From NCBI GenBank assembly GCA_021825925.1, contig JAKAFP010000004.1:248001-312000 (forward strand): DNA of 64,000 nt. The letters run 5' to 3'. This document shows positions 9,207 to 17,885 of the stretch, piece after piece; position 1 is the first letter of the stretch, and each line of letters starts with the position of its first letter. This stretch comes from Chloroflexota bacterium. Lineage in GTDB: Bacteria > Chloroflexota > Anaerolineae > Anaerolineales > Anaerolineaceae. The notes beneath the pieces were generated by a model. That model was not told the DNA's origin. It made no database searches and saw only the letters and a list, made by a program, of their open reading frames with translations. The position numbers and the translations under genes were made by a program.

Positions 9207-11351
9207 ATGAGTGAAAGTGACCACGCGGATCACCCTGCGTACCTGAACACTGCGCTTCCATTTTCAGAACGGGCAAAAGACCTGGTCAGCCGTTTAACGC
9301 TTGACGAGAAGATCGGTCTGATGAACCATCCAGCACACGGCATTCCGCGTTTGAACATCCCCAAGTACAACTATTGGAGTGAAGCACTGCATGGCATGGC
9401 CCGCAACGGCCGTGCGACCGTCTTTCCACAGGCCATCGGCATGGCCGCCACCTGGGATAAAGAATTGATCCGTCAGGTTGCCACAGCCATCAGCGATGAA
9501 GGCCGCGCCAAGTATCACGCCGCACTGCGCCGAAACGGTTATACCGGCCAGTATCAGGGGCTCACGGTGTGGTCTCCGAACGTCAACATCTTTCGCGATC
9601 CCCGCTGGGGTCGCGGACAGGAAACCTGGGGCGAAGATCCCTTCCTGACCGGTGAAATGGCAGCAGAATTCGTCAAAGGACTGCAAGGCGATGACCCCAA
9701 GTATCTCAAACTGGCCGCCTGCGCCAAGCATTACGCCGTCCACTCCGGACCCGAAAAAGACCGCCACACTTTCAATGCCGTGGTGACCAAACGTGAACTC
9801 TACGACACATATCTGCCCGCATTTAAGAAGCTGGTCACCGAAGCCAATGTGGAATCCGTGATGGGCGCCTACAACCGCACCCTGGGTGAGGTTTGCTGCG
9901 CCAGCGATCTTCTCATTAGAGAAATTTTGCGCGGTGAGTGGAAGTTCAAGGGCCATTTCGTTTCGGATTGTCTGGCGCTCTCTGACTTCCACCTCAATCA
10001 CAAGGTCACCAAGGATGAAGCAGAATCCGCTGCCATGGCCATTAAGCACGGCTGTGACCTGGGCTGCGACCACGTTTATGACCAGATCCCAGAAGCCATT
10101 CAACGGGGTATCCTCACCGAAGCCGAAGTGGACCAATCACTCGAACGCACCATGCTCACCCGCATGAAATTGGGCATGTTCGATCCGCCCGAATCTGTAC
10201 CCTACGCTTCCATCTCCACCGATGTGGTAGCCTGCGACAAACACCGCAAGCTAGCCTATAAAACTGCCACCGAGGCCGTTGTTTTACTTAAAAACAAAGG
10301 TAACATCCTCCCCATCAAACCTTCCACCGAAAAGATCTTCGTTACCGGCCCCACTGCCACCAGTATCGAAGTGTTAATGGGCAATTACTACGGATTCAAC
10401 AACCAAATGACCACCCTGCTTGAAGGCATCACCGGACGTTTACCCGAAGGCATGGGCATGGAATACCACTCCGGTGCCCTTTTGAAACACACCAGAGAAA
10501 TCAAGGAAACTTGGGCACCAGGCATGGCGCAATCCGCGGATGTGGCCATTGTCTGCGGAGGATCCTCCTCCTTCATCGAAGGTGAAGAAGGTGAATCGCT
10601 GCTCTCCCCGCAAAACGGAGACCGTGAAAGCATCACTCTGCCAGCCAGCCAGGTGAATTACATCAAGGAACTTTCCATAGCCGGCGCCAAGATCGTTCTG
10701 GTGCTCACCGGCGGCAGCCCGATCGCTCTGGGCGAAGTCGAAGACATGGTGGATGCCATCCTCTTCGTCTGGTATCCAGGCATGGAAGGCGGCAAAGCCG
10801 TTGCAGATGTTCTCTTCGGTGATGTATCCCCCTCAGGCAAACTTCCATTGACCTTTCCGAAATCCCTTGAACAGCTTCCTGCCTTCGATGATTACAGCAT
10901 GACCGGCCGTACTTATCGCTATATGACCCAGGAACCGCTCTTCCCCTTCGGCTTTGGTTTGAGCTACAGCACTTTTGAATATTCCGATCTGAAGCTCGAA
11001 AAAGACGCCATTCAACAAGGTGAATCACTCGCCCTTCAATTCACCGTTAGTAATACGGGCGCATACACCGCAGCTGAGGTTGCCCAAATCTACATGAGCG
11101 ACCTGCAAGCTTCCACCATCGTTCCTCTCCAACATCTGGTTGGTTTTGAAAGGTTCGAATTGCGACCTGGAGCCAGCCGCACCATGGTTTTCAAATTAAC
11201 CCCTGAAATGATGTCTTTTATCAATGATGAAGGTAAACTCACTCTTGAAGCGGGTGAATTCAAGCTGGAAGTGGGTGGATGCTCACCCAGCCCCCGCGGA
11301 CAGGCTTTGGGCGCCCCCAAACCATTGGTAAAGATATTTACTGTAAAATAA
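9207..11351 (+). CDS. GH3 beta-xylosidase
   Basis: Glycoside hydrolase family 3, 714 residues, no signal peptide, so cytoplasmic. Motifs YWSEALHGMARNG, NIFRDPRWGRGQETWGEDP and the KHY/HSGPEKDRH segment are those of the xylosidase/arabinofuranosidase branch. The nucleophile is Asp254 in FVSDCLALSD, where Cys after the Asp replaces the Trp of glucosidases. A C-terminal fibronectin-III-like domain is present. I chose ATG 9207 over an in-frame start 18 bp upstream because AAGGAG is correctly spaced from 9207. It would release xylose from imported xylo-oligosaccharides for the next two genes. Confidence 0.9.
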   Translation: MSESDHADHPAYLNTALPFSERAKDLVSRLTLDEKIGLMNHPAHGIPRLNIPKYNYWSEALHGMARNGRATVFPQAIGMAATWDKELIRQVATAISDEGRAKYHAALRRNGYTGQYQGLTVWSPNVNIFRDPRWGRGQETWGEDPFLTGEMAAEFVKGLQGDDPKYLKLAACAKHYAVHSGPEKDRHTFNAVVTKRELYDTYLPAFKKLVTEANVESVMGAYNRTLGEVCCASDLLIREILRGEWKFKGHFVSDCLALSDFHLNHKVTKDEAESAAMAIKHGCDLGCDHVYDQIPEAIQRGILTEAEVDQSLERTMLTRMKLGMFDPPESVPYASISTDVVACDKHRKLAYKTATEAVVLLKNKGNILPIKPSTEKIFVTGPTATSIEVLMGNYYGFNNQMTTLLEGITGRLPEGMGMEYHSGALLKHTREIKETWAPGMAQSADVAIVCGGSSSFIEGEEGESLLSPQNGDRESITLPASQVNYIKELSIAGAKIVLVLTGGSPIALGEVEDMVDAILFVWYPGMEGGKAVADVLFGDVSPSGKLPLTFPKSLEQLPAFDDYSMTGRTYRYMTQEPLFPFGFGLSYSTFEYSDLKLEKDAIQQGESLALQFTVSNTGAYTAAEVAQIYMSDLQASTIVPLQHLVGFERFELRPGASRTMVFKLTPEMMSFINDEGKLTLEAGEFKLEVGGCSPSPRGQALGAPKPLVKIFTVK

Positions 11352-11372
11352 TAATGAAATAAGGAGCTCGTT

Positions 11373-12539
11373 GTGACTGAATATCTTCCAAAACCCGAAC
11401 ACAAATTTACTTTCGGCCTGTGGACCGTTGGCAACACTGGACGTGATCCATTTGGTGAACCCACCCGTGCCAAGAAATCTCCTGTTGAAATCGTCCACTT
11501 ATTGGCTGAAGTCGGCGCCTGGGGCGTCAATTTCCATGATGATGACCTGATTCCCATTAATGCCACCCCTTCAGAACGCGCCACCATTATCAAGGACTTC
11601 AAAAAAGCCCTGGCAGATACAGGTCTGGTCGTCCCCATGGCCACCACCAACCTTTTCGGTGACCCCATCTTCAAAGATGGCGCTTTCACCTCAAATGATC
11701 CCAAGGTTCGCGCCTATGCTTTGCAAAAGGTCATGACCAATATTGACCTGGGCGTTGAACTCGGCGCGAAAGTTTATGTTTTCTGGGGCGGACGTGAAGG
11801 CACGGAAACCGATGCCTCAAAAGACCCCATCACCTCCACCAAACGGATGCGTGAAGCCATGAATTATCTTTGCGAATACGTTAAAGATCAAAAATACGAC
11901 CTCAAATTTGCACTCGAAGCCAAACCCAACGAACCACGCGGCGACATCTATAACGCCACCACGGGCCACATGCTTGGTTTCATTGCGACCCTCGATCACC
12001 CCGAAATGGTGGGCGTCAACCCGGAAGTTGCGCATGAACACATGGCTGGTCTGAACTTTACCCACAACGTCGCCCAGGCATTGGACGCCGGCAAGCTCTT
12101 CCATATTGACCTCAATGATCAATCCTTTGGTCGTTTCGACCAGGATTATCGCTTTGGCATGGTCAACCAAAAAGCCGCCTTCTTCCTGGTCAAATTGCTC
12201 GAAGACAACAAATATGACGGCAGCCGCCACTTTGACGCCCACGCCTACCGCACTGAAGATTATGAAGGCGTCAAGAATTTCGCACGCGGATGCATGCGCA
12301 CCTACCTCATCTTGAAAGAAAAAGCCGCCAGATGGAATGCAGACAAAGAAATTCAAGGCATCCTGGCTGAAGTGAATGCAGATGACGGCTCCATGAACAA
12401 ATTCATGGGCAAATATTCAACCGATAAAGCCAAAGCCCTTAAACAACAGGTCTTCGACCGCCCAGCCATTGCCGCCCGCGGCTTGGATTACGAACGCCTT
12501 GATCAACTGACCGTTGAAATTCTGCTCGGCGTACGCTAA
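11373..12539 (+). CDS. xylA: xylose isomerase
   Basis: D-xylose to D-xylulose isomerase, metal-dependent TIM barrel, 388 residues, the short actinobacterial type. The N-terminus has [20 protein letters not shown]. The catalytic His/Asp are in [11 protein letters not shown], and the metal-binding carboxylates are in [31 protein letters not shown] and [13 protein letters not shown]. The start is a GTG, supported by AAGGAG at 11361-11366. It lies between the beta-xylosidase and xylulokinase genes with gaps near 20 bp, so it is clearly one operon. Confidence 0.96.
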   Translation: MTEYLPKPEHKFTFGLWTVGNTGRDPFGEPTRAKKSPVEIVHLLAEVGAWGVNFHDDDLIPINATPSERATIIKDFKKALADTGLVVPMATTNLFGDPIFKDGAFTSNDPKVRAYALQKVMTNIDLGVELGAKVYVFWGGREGTETDASKDPITSTKRMREAMNYLCEYVKDQKYDLKFALEAKPNEPRGDIYNATTGHMLGFIATLDHPEMVGVNPEVAHEHMAGLNFTHNVAQALDAGKLFHIDLNDQSFGRFDQDYRFGMVNQKAAFFLVKLLEDNKYDGSRHFDAHAYRTEDYEGVKNFARGCMRTYLILKEKAARWNADKEIQGILAEVNADDGSMNKFMGKYSTDKAKALKQQVFDRPAIAARGLDYERLDQLTVEILLGVR

Positions 12540-12559
12540 ACATTATTTGGAGTGACCCT

Positions 12560-14059
12560 ATGGCATATTTTTTGGGCATTGACACCTCTACCACCTCCAG
12601 TAAAGCCTTGCTGATGGATGAAACAGGCAAGGTCGTCGCCGTAGCCTCAGCCCCCCATACCCTGCAGACACCCTATCCACTGTGGTCCGAACAAGACCCG
12701 CAGGAGTGGTGGCAGGCCGTATCCACCAGCATCAAATCAGCCCTTGAAATTGCCAAGATCAATAGCGACCAGGTTGGCGCCGTTGGTCTCACCGGCCAAA
12801 TGCACGGCCTCGTTCTCATGGATGAAGATGGCAGGGTTTTACGCCCCGCCATCTTATGGAATGATCAACGCACGCAGGCACAATGCGACAGGATCCATGA
12901 AAAGATCGGTAAAGAAGCTTTCATTCAGATCACCGGCAACGTGGCCCTCACCGGATTTACCGCACCCAAGATCTTGTGGGTAAAAGAAAATGAACCTGAA
13001 GTCTACGCTAAAGCCAAACACGTTTTACTTCCCAAGGATTACGTCCGTTATAAACTGACCAATGACTACGCTATGGATAAAGCCGACGGAGCTGGCACGG
13101 TGCTCTTCGATCTGCACGCCCGTGATTGGTCCAACCTTATCCTGAAAGCGCTTGAGATCCCACATACCTGGATGCCGCGCACTTACGAAGGCTCCGAGAT
13201 CACCGGCACTATCAGTCACGAAGCAGCAGCCTTGACCGGGTTGAAAGAAGGCACTCCCGTGGTGGCAGGCGGAGGTGACCAGGCAGCCGGTGCTGTGGGT
13301 ATGGGTGCGGTGGAACCAGGCGTTGTTTCTCTCACTCTGGGCACCAGCGGAGTGGTGTTTGCCACAACTCCAGCCGCCTATATTGAACCAGCCGGCCGTC
13401 TACACGCTTTTTGCCACGCCGTCCCGGGTATGTGGCACTTTATGGGCGTTATGCTCTCCGCAGCGGGCAGCCTGCAGTGGTACCGTGATACTCTGGCTCC
13501 CAATGTGGATTTCGACACCCTGTTAAAAGATGCCGAGAACATCCCTGCAGGCAGTGAAGGGCTTGTTTTTCTGCCGTACCTTTCCGGTGAACGTACTCCC
13601 TATCCTGATCCACTTGCCAGGGGGGCATTTATTGGCCTGACCCTGCGCCACACCCAGGCGCACATGACGCGTGCCGTGCTCGAAGGGGTAGCATTTGGTC
13701 TCAAAGACAGCTTTAACCTGATCAAAAACGCCGGTTTGGGCAAGATCACCCAGGTGCGTGCATCAGGCGGCGGCACCAAGAGTCCACTCTGGCGGCAGAT
13801 CCTTGCCTCTGTGCTGGATGTGGAACTGGTCACGGTCAATTCTGCAGAAGGCGGAGCCTATGGAGCTGCCTTGCTGGCCGGTGTTGCCGGCGGCACCTGG
13901 CAGGACGTACCCACAGCCTGCAATGAATGCATCAAGATCACGGGCAGCACCTCCCCTGTTGCCAGCCAGGTAGAAACTTATAACAAGGTATATTCCATCT
14001 ATCGGGATTTGTATCCGGTGTTGAAGAACAAATTTGCAGCGCTGTCTGAAATAGTTTAA
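12560..14059 (+). CDS. xylB: xylulokinase
   Basis: FGGY-family kinase of 499 residues that phosphorylates D-xylulose to xylulose 5-phosphate, feeding the pentose phosphate pathway. Motifs: N-terminal GIDTSTTSSKALLMDE, substrate-binding GLTGQMHGLVL and LWNDQRT, catalytic Asp in VAGGGDQAAGAVGMG, and C-terminal RASGGGTKSPLWRQ. It is the last gene of the xylan block and is followed by an intrinsic terminator. Confidence 0.95.
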   Translation: MAYFLGIDTSTTSSKALLMDETGKVVAVASAPHTLQTPYPLWSEQDPQEWWQAVSTSIKSALEIAKINSDQVGAVGLTGQMHGLVLMDEDGRVLRPAILWNDQRTQAQCDRIHEKIGKEAFIQITGNVALTGFTAPKILWVKENEPEVYAKAKHVLLPKDYVRYKLTNDYAMDKADGAGTVLFDLHARDWSNLILKALEIPHTWMPRTYEGSEITGTISHEAAALTGLKEGTPVVAGGGDQAAGAVGMGAVEPGVVSLTLGTSGVVFATTPAAYIEPAGRLHAFCHAVPGMWHFMGVMLSAAGSLQWYRDTLAPNVDFDTLLKDAENIPAGSEGLVFLPYLSGERTPYPDPLARGAFIGLTLRHTQAHMTRAVLEGVAFGLKDSFNLIKNAGLGKITQVRASGGGTKSPLWRQILASVLDVELVTVNSAEGGAYGAALLAGVAGGTWQDVPTACNECIKITGSTSPVASQVETYNKVYSIYRDLYPVLKNKFAALSEIV

Positions 14060-14089
14060 TAAGCTCTCACATTCATCAACCCAAAAAAT

Positions 14090-14113
14090 GCCCCGACCTG
14101 GGGCGTTTTGTTT
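14090..14113 (+). terminator. intrinsic terminator after xylB
   Basis: GCCCC/GGGGC stem with 5-base loop GACCT followed by GTTTTGTTT. It closes the lacI-to-xylB block and insulates the tetR promoter that starts 37 bp further on. Confidence 0.8.
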
Positions 14114-14149
14114 ATTTGGGTTCCGTAAATCATGCTTTCCCATTTACCC

Positions 14150-14191
14150 TTGACATATAATGAATGAATATTATAATATTCATTCATTATA
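14150..14191. promoter_or_regulatory. tetR promoter buried in a perfect 36-bp palindrome
   Basis: TTGACA at 14150-14155, 16-bp spacer, TATAAT at 14172-14177. A perfect inverted repeat spans 14156-14191, each arm reading TATAATGAATGAATATTA. It contains the heptad-like ATGAATGA steps typical of TetR-type operators in which -ATTCAT- arms flank an AT core. A repressor bound here would cover the spacer, the -10 and the start site, so autoregulation of the following TetR gene is very likely. Confidence 0.85.
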
Positions 14192-14222
14192 AAGAAAACG
14201 TTACAACTTGGAGGACTCAACC

Positions 14223-14852
14223 ATGTCAGCAGCCCAAGGCAGAACCAAAACAGGTGACAAAAAGACAGCAATCTACGAATGCGCTAAACCGCTTTTTGAA
14301 AGCCGTGGCTTCAAAGACACCAACGTGCCCGAAATCGCCCAGGCTGCAGGTATCGCCACCGGAACATTTTATCTCTACTACTCTTCTAAAGAAAAACTCT
14401 TTATGGATATTTTTCTAGAAGAAAACGTAAAGCTAAAAAAGTCCATTCTCGAAACTGTCGATCCAGAAGGAGAACCGCTTCAAGTTATTCAAAAAGTCAT
14501 GCTGCTCAACAATCAGGGTATGCTTGCTAATCCCATCTTGCGTGAATGGTACAACAAAGATGTGTATAACAAAATCGAATCCAAATATCGCGAAGAAAAT
14601 GGTCTTGAAAAAGTTGATTTCATGTACGACTCATTTGTCGAGATCGTCAAGAAGTGGCAGGCCGATGGAAAAATGAGAACTGACATGACAGGTGAAATGA
14701 TTATGGCAATATTTAGTGTGATTCTCATGATTGATGTCCACAAAGAAGAAATCGGACTTCAATTCTTCCCCGAAATCCAGGAACATATCACAAAATTTGT
14801 GATGGACGGCCTTCGGATCAAAACAAATACACTTGGCACACAGAAACAATAA
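14223..14852 (+). CDS. TetR-family transcriptional regulator
   Basis: TetR/AcrR regulator, 209 residues. The N-terminal helix-turn-helix is FKDTNVPEIAQAAGIATGTF with the usual YLYYSSKEKLFMDIF recognition and connector segment. The C-terminal ligand domain is not assignable to a known effector. I chose ATG 14223 because GGAGG sits 8-9 bases upstream. It is followed by apbE after 10 bp, so it probably regulates its own operon through the palindrome at 14156-14191. Confidence 0.92.
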   Translation: MSAAQGRTKTGDKKTAIYECAKPLFESRGFKDTNVPEIAQAAGIATGTFYLYYSSKEKLFMDIFLEENVKLKKSILETVDPEGEPLQVIQKVMLLNNQGMLANPILREWYNKDVYNKIESKYREENGLEKVDFMYDSFVEIVKKWQADGKMRTDMTGEMIMAIFSVILMIDVHKEEIGLQFFPEIQEHITKFVMDGLRIKTNTLGTQKQ

Positions 14853-14862
14853 GTGAGGCAAT

Positions 14863-15837
14863 ATGTTGAAGGTAAACCAACAAACAGCACAGCGAACTCA
14901 TTACGGAATGGGGACGGTGATGAGTCACAAAGTCTTTGGCATGTATGCTGAAGAAAGCCTGGACGCCGTTTGCCGTGAACTTTCCCTTCTTGAAGAATTA
15001 CTAAGCCGCTTCATCCCCGAAAGTGAAGTCAGTTGCATCAATCAAGCAGCCGGCAAACACAATGTACATGTCAGTCCTGAGACTTTTGATATTCTGACCA
15101 GATCAGTGGAACTTTCAGCACTTTGTCTTGGAAATTTTGACGTCACCATCGCGCCCCTGGTGGCACTGTGGGCCATAGGCAAAGACACCTTCATACATCC
15201 TGTTGAATCTGACATTCAAAGGACCTTGGCTTTGGTTAGTTATCACGACATTATCTTGGATTCTTGCCACCAAACTGCCGGCTTGGATAAACCAGGTCAA
15301 GCGGTTGACCTTGGAGGGATCGGTAAAGGATATGCAGGCGATTGTATTCTCGATACTTATCGTTCCTATGGGGTCACATCTGCCTATTCGAACCTAGGAG
15401 GCAACGTGATCACTATGGGAACAAAACCTGATGGTACTCCTTGGCACATTGGTATTCAACATCCCCGTCAACAGGAATCCCTGCTTGGTACTGTTTCTGT
15501 TGCTGACCAATGCGTGGTGACCTCCGGAGATTATCAACGCTGCTCTAAAACCACAAATGGGAATTTCTTCCATCACATAATCAATCCACACACTGGATTC
15601 CCCTCACAATCAGGAGTAATCAGCGTCAGTATCGTAGCTGAAAATACCATGACAGCCGATGCTTTATCCACTGCGTTGTTTATTTCAGGTATCAGTCATG
15701 GGCTTGAAATACTTAAGAGCTTTCCGAAGACCGAAGCCATCTTTGTGGATGCGGATGTAAAAGTCTTCGTAACCAAGGGGTTGAAGAATAACTTTCAACC
15801 CGCAGAAGGCATCCAATTCGAGATTGCAAATGAATAG
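14863..15837 (+). CDS. apbE: FAD:protein FMN transferase, ApbE family
   Basis: Transfers FMN from FAD to a Thr of target proteins. 324 residues. Motifs: GTVMSHKVFG near the N-terminus, FDVTIAPLVALW, DLGGIGKGYAGD, SNLGGNVITMG, the VVTSGDYQR segment and HHIINPHTGFP, then the Mg-binding ADALSTALF. Unlike many homologues it shows no signal peptide or lipobox, so it may act from the cytoplasmic side or be exported by an unusual route. Its probable substrate is encoded 14 bp downstream. Confidence 0.93.
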   Translation: MLKVNQQTAQRTHYGMGTVMSHKVFGMYAEESLDAVCRELSLLEELLSRFIPESEVSCINQAAGKHNVHVSPETFDILTRSVELSALCLGNFDVTIAPLVALWAIGKDTFIHPVESDIQRTLALVSYHDIILDSCHQTAGLDKPGQAVDLGGIGKGYAGDCILDTYRSYGVTSAYSNLGGNVITMGTKPDGTPWHIGIQHPRQQESLLGTVSVADQCVVTSGDYQRCSKTTNGNFFHHIINPHTGFPSQSGVISVSIVAENTMTADALSTALFISGISHGLEILKSFPKTEAIFVDADVKVFVTKGLKNNFQPAEGIQFEIANE

Positions 15838-15851
15838 AAAGGTTTTTGATT

Positions 15852-16274
15852 ATGAAAAAGAAAGGTAAAGGAAAAATGGTTGGTTGGATCATTCTATTGG
15901 TCGTCTTGACCGCAGCTGGCATCCCGGCCGGTATTGGCATTTCAAAGCTCAACAAAGAACATAATGAAGCAAGAATTGTGTCTCTTAATGGTGTTGACTT
16001 CAACAATCTTGAAGATGGCGAGTACATCGGAACTTATGAAGGCGGCATGTATAAATGGCGTGCCAACACGGTCAAGGTAACAGTATCTGGAGGCAAGGTC
16101 ACTGAAATAGAACCTGTTTCAGGTGTGGTTGACCAGGGCAACGGCTCCACAAAAATGCTTTACGATCGTGTCATTGCAAATCAGTCTTTGATGGTGGATA
16201 CCATCAGTGGCGCCACCCTCACCTCAAAAGGATATCTCAAGGCGGTTGAAATTGCCCTTTCCCAGGCGAACTAA
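15852..16274 (+). CDS. membrane-anchored FMN-binding domain protein
   Basis: 140 residues. A lysine-rich start is followed by one membrane segment (GWIILLVVLTAAGIPAGIGI), then an FMN-binding domain outside the membrane. The ApbE flavinylation motif is DTISGATLTS, where the Thr after SGA would receive FMN. Such small flavinylated proteins act in trans-membrane or extracellular electron transfer. I chose ATG 15852 rather than a TTG 6 bp upstream because of ribosome-binding-site spacing. No partner oxidoreductase lies next to it, so the electron donor and acceptor are unknown. Confidence 0.88.
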   Translation: MKKKGKGKMVGWIILLVVLTAAGIPAGIGISKLNKEHNEARIVSLNGVDFNNLEDGEYIGTYEGGMYKWRANTVKVTVSGGKVTEIEPVSGVVDQGNGSTKMLYDRVIANQSLMVDTISGATLTSKGYLKAVEIALSQAN

Positions 16275-16341
16275 GGAATAAGTTTCATGAAATTGAAAGC
16301 ATCATGAAAATATTGGCTATTGACAGCCACAGAAAATAAAG

Positions 16342-16367
16342 GTTGAATCGCTATGATTCAACTTTTT
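16342..16367 (+). terminator. intrinsic terminator after the FMN-binding gene
   Basis: GTTGAATC/GATTCAAC stem, 5-base loop, then TTTTT. It ends the tetR-apbE-FMN-binding operon. Confidence 0.75.
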
Positions 16368-16391
16368 AATATCTACCGTAATTATTTCCAA

Positions 16392-16421
16392 TTGTGAAAA
16401 TTAGTTGGTCATTTGTATAAT
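16392..16421 (+). promoter_or_regulatory. promoter of the PPOX-type gene
   Basis: TTGTGA at 16392-16397, 18-bp spacer, TATAAT at 16416-16421, 36 bp before the ATG at 16457. Confidence 0.55.
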
Positions 16422-16456
16422 TGAGGCATCAACAAGTCAAAGGATCATTAATAATC

Positions 16457-16894
16457 ATGGGCAATGTCTCGGTTCAAAAACTAAACCTGATCAATGAATT
16501 ACTTCAACAACCCCTCATCGCCAGGATGGCCACTGCTGACCTTAATGGGCAACCGCACGTGGTGCCTGTCTGGTTCGGCTGGGATGGAACCACACTTTGG
16601 ATCAGTTCGTATTCCAATACGCGTAAAGTGGGCGAACTGGAAAAGAACCCAAAGATCTCAGTAGTCATTGATGTCGCCAAAGAAAACGGGGAGAACAAAG
16701 GCGTGATCTTTGAGGGGTCAGTGGAGCTTATCAAAGGACCGCGTGAGTTCCTGCGCGAAAAATTTGTGTGGATCTACACCCGCTACCTGGGTCCCAAAGG
16801 TGTTCTGGCCGAGGAACCCCAAAGCTGGATCGAAGATCCACACAATTTGATCATAAAACTCACCCCTAACAAAGTGATCGGTTTATATCTCTAA
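16457..16894 (+). CDS. pyridoxamine 5'-phosphate oxidase-family protein
   Basis: Split-barrel flavin-binding protein, 145 residues. The pattern of a helix, then PLIARMATADLNGQPHVVPV and TRKVGELEKNPKISVVID, is that of the PNPOx-like superfamily (FMN, F420 or heme binding). It is not a true PdxH by length or C-terminal motif. Function remains open: possibly a small flavin or F420 reductase. It ends with a 4-bp overlap into the convergent hydrolase gene. The start at 16457 avoids an unsupported upstream extension of 12 codons that begins inside the TATAAT. Confidence 0.8.
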   Translation: MGNVSVQKLNLINELLQQPLIARMATADLNGQPHVVPVWFGWDGTTLWISSYSNTRKVGELEKNPKISVVIDVAKENGENKGVIFEGSVELIKGPREFLREKFVWIYTRYLGPKGVLAEEPQSWIEDPHNLIIKLTPNKVIGLYL

Positions 16895-17712
16895 GCGATC
16901 TTTGTCAAAAATGCTTGCACAACTTCCATATATTTTTCAAACTGATCGCGGCGGATGTTATGCCCGGCGCCATCAATATGCACGACTTCAAGCTGGGTCA
17001 CGCCCTGCTTCAACACAGCTGCATCTTTCTCCCCCACGATGGCGCCTTTAACCGTATCAGCGGTCAGCATCAAAGCCGGGCAAGAAATAGACTTGACCAG
17101 GGTTTCAAAATCCATTGAAGGTAGATCATCCATGGAGACCATTTTTACGATTTTGGGACTGTAACGCAGCTTGGAATTCACCCAGGGTTCCATTTCAGCT
17201 TCTGCCCAACCCGGGTTGCCTGCGTGGACTTCACCGAAAAGGTCTTCTTTTGTTTTTCGTTTATTCGATTCGATCCACAACGCCAATGGGTTGGGCGTTG
17301 GTGATTCACCTTTGTCCGTTTTCTTGACCATCCAGAATGGCGGAGGATCTTCCAAAACGATGGCCCTGGCGACATCCGGGAACAACCCTGCCAGTGTAAT
17401 AGCGGTGATGGCACCCATCGAGTGCCCTATAATGATTGGTTTTTCCAATTTTAGTTCCTTGATCAACGCCGCCACTTCACCTGCCATGACGGTTAAGGTA
17501 TAACCATCGTCAGGCGCTTCTGATTTTCCGTGGCCGCGTAGATCAACCATGATTACATCATATTTGGCAGCCAATACATCTGCAATAGGAGTCCAACACA
17601 AACCATCATCAGTCACCCCATGTAAAAGCACCATGGGCGGCTTGCCGCCACCGGTGCGGTAAAAATGCAGGTTGACGCCCTTCGCAATGACATCTCCAGA
17701 AATATAATCCAT
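16891..17712 (-). CDS. alpha/beta hydrolase
   Basis: Alpha/beta-hydrolase fold protein of 273 residues. The oxyanion strand is MVLLHGVTDD, the nucleophile elbow is GHSMGA, the acid is probably the Asp in LTADTVKG, and the base is His in DGAGHNIRRD. DLRGHGKSEAPDDGY is typical of the epoxide-hydrolase/haloperoxidase-like group. The substrate cannot be assigned. I chose ATG 17712, which has GGAG 6 bases upstream. Confidence 0.88.
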   Translation of the reverse strand: MDYISGDVIAKGVNLHFYRTGGGKPPMVLLHGVTDDGLCWTPIADVLAAKYDVIMVDLRGHGKSEAPDDGYTLTVMAGEVAALIKELKLEKPIIIGHSMGAITAITLAGLFPDVARAIVLEDPPPFWMVKKTDKGESPTPNPLALWIESNKRKTKEDLFGEVHAGNPGWAEAEMEPWVNSKLRYSPKIVKMVSMDDLPSMDFETLVKSISCPALMLTADTVKGAIVGEKDAAVLKQGVTQLEVVHIDGAGHNIRRDQFEKYMEVVQAFLTKIA

Positions 17713-17805
17713 CTTAATCTCCAAACCAAAAGTATTGAGGTTCTAAAAACCTCCTTGTCCATCGCTGCCTTTTCAGTAGGAAGATCCACTGTTTATTACT
17801 AGGCC

Positions 17806-17818
17806 TGTCTGACAGACA
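17806..17818. promoter_or_regulatory. short palindrome upstream of the alpha/beta hydrolase
   Basis: TGTCTGACAGACA, arms TGTCTG/CAGACA around one base, about 95 bp upstream of the hydrolase start in the gap between that gene and the end of the GH3 gene. It has TetR-operator character. No clear promoter was recognised beside it. Confidence 0.3.
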
Positions 17819-17885
17819 AAGAGGTTATTGGTGTTACTCAGATTCAAGTCTGTTTATAACTATATCTCAAATCTGAAGGTTTGCG

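Noticed and set aside
9294-10136. 280-codon minus-strand frame
   Set aside because: Antisense shadow of the GH3 beta-xylosidase.
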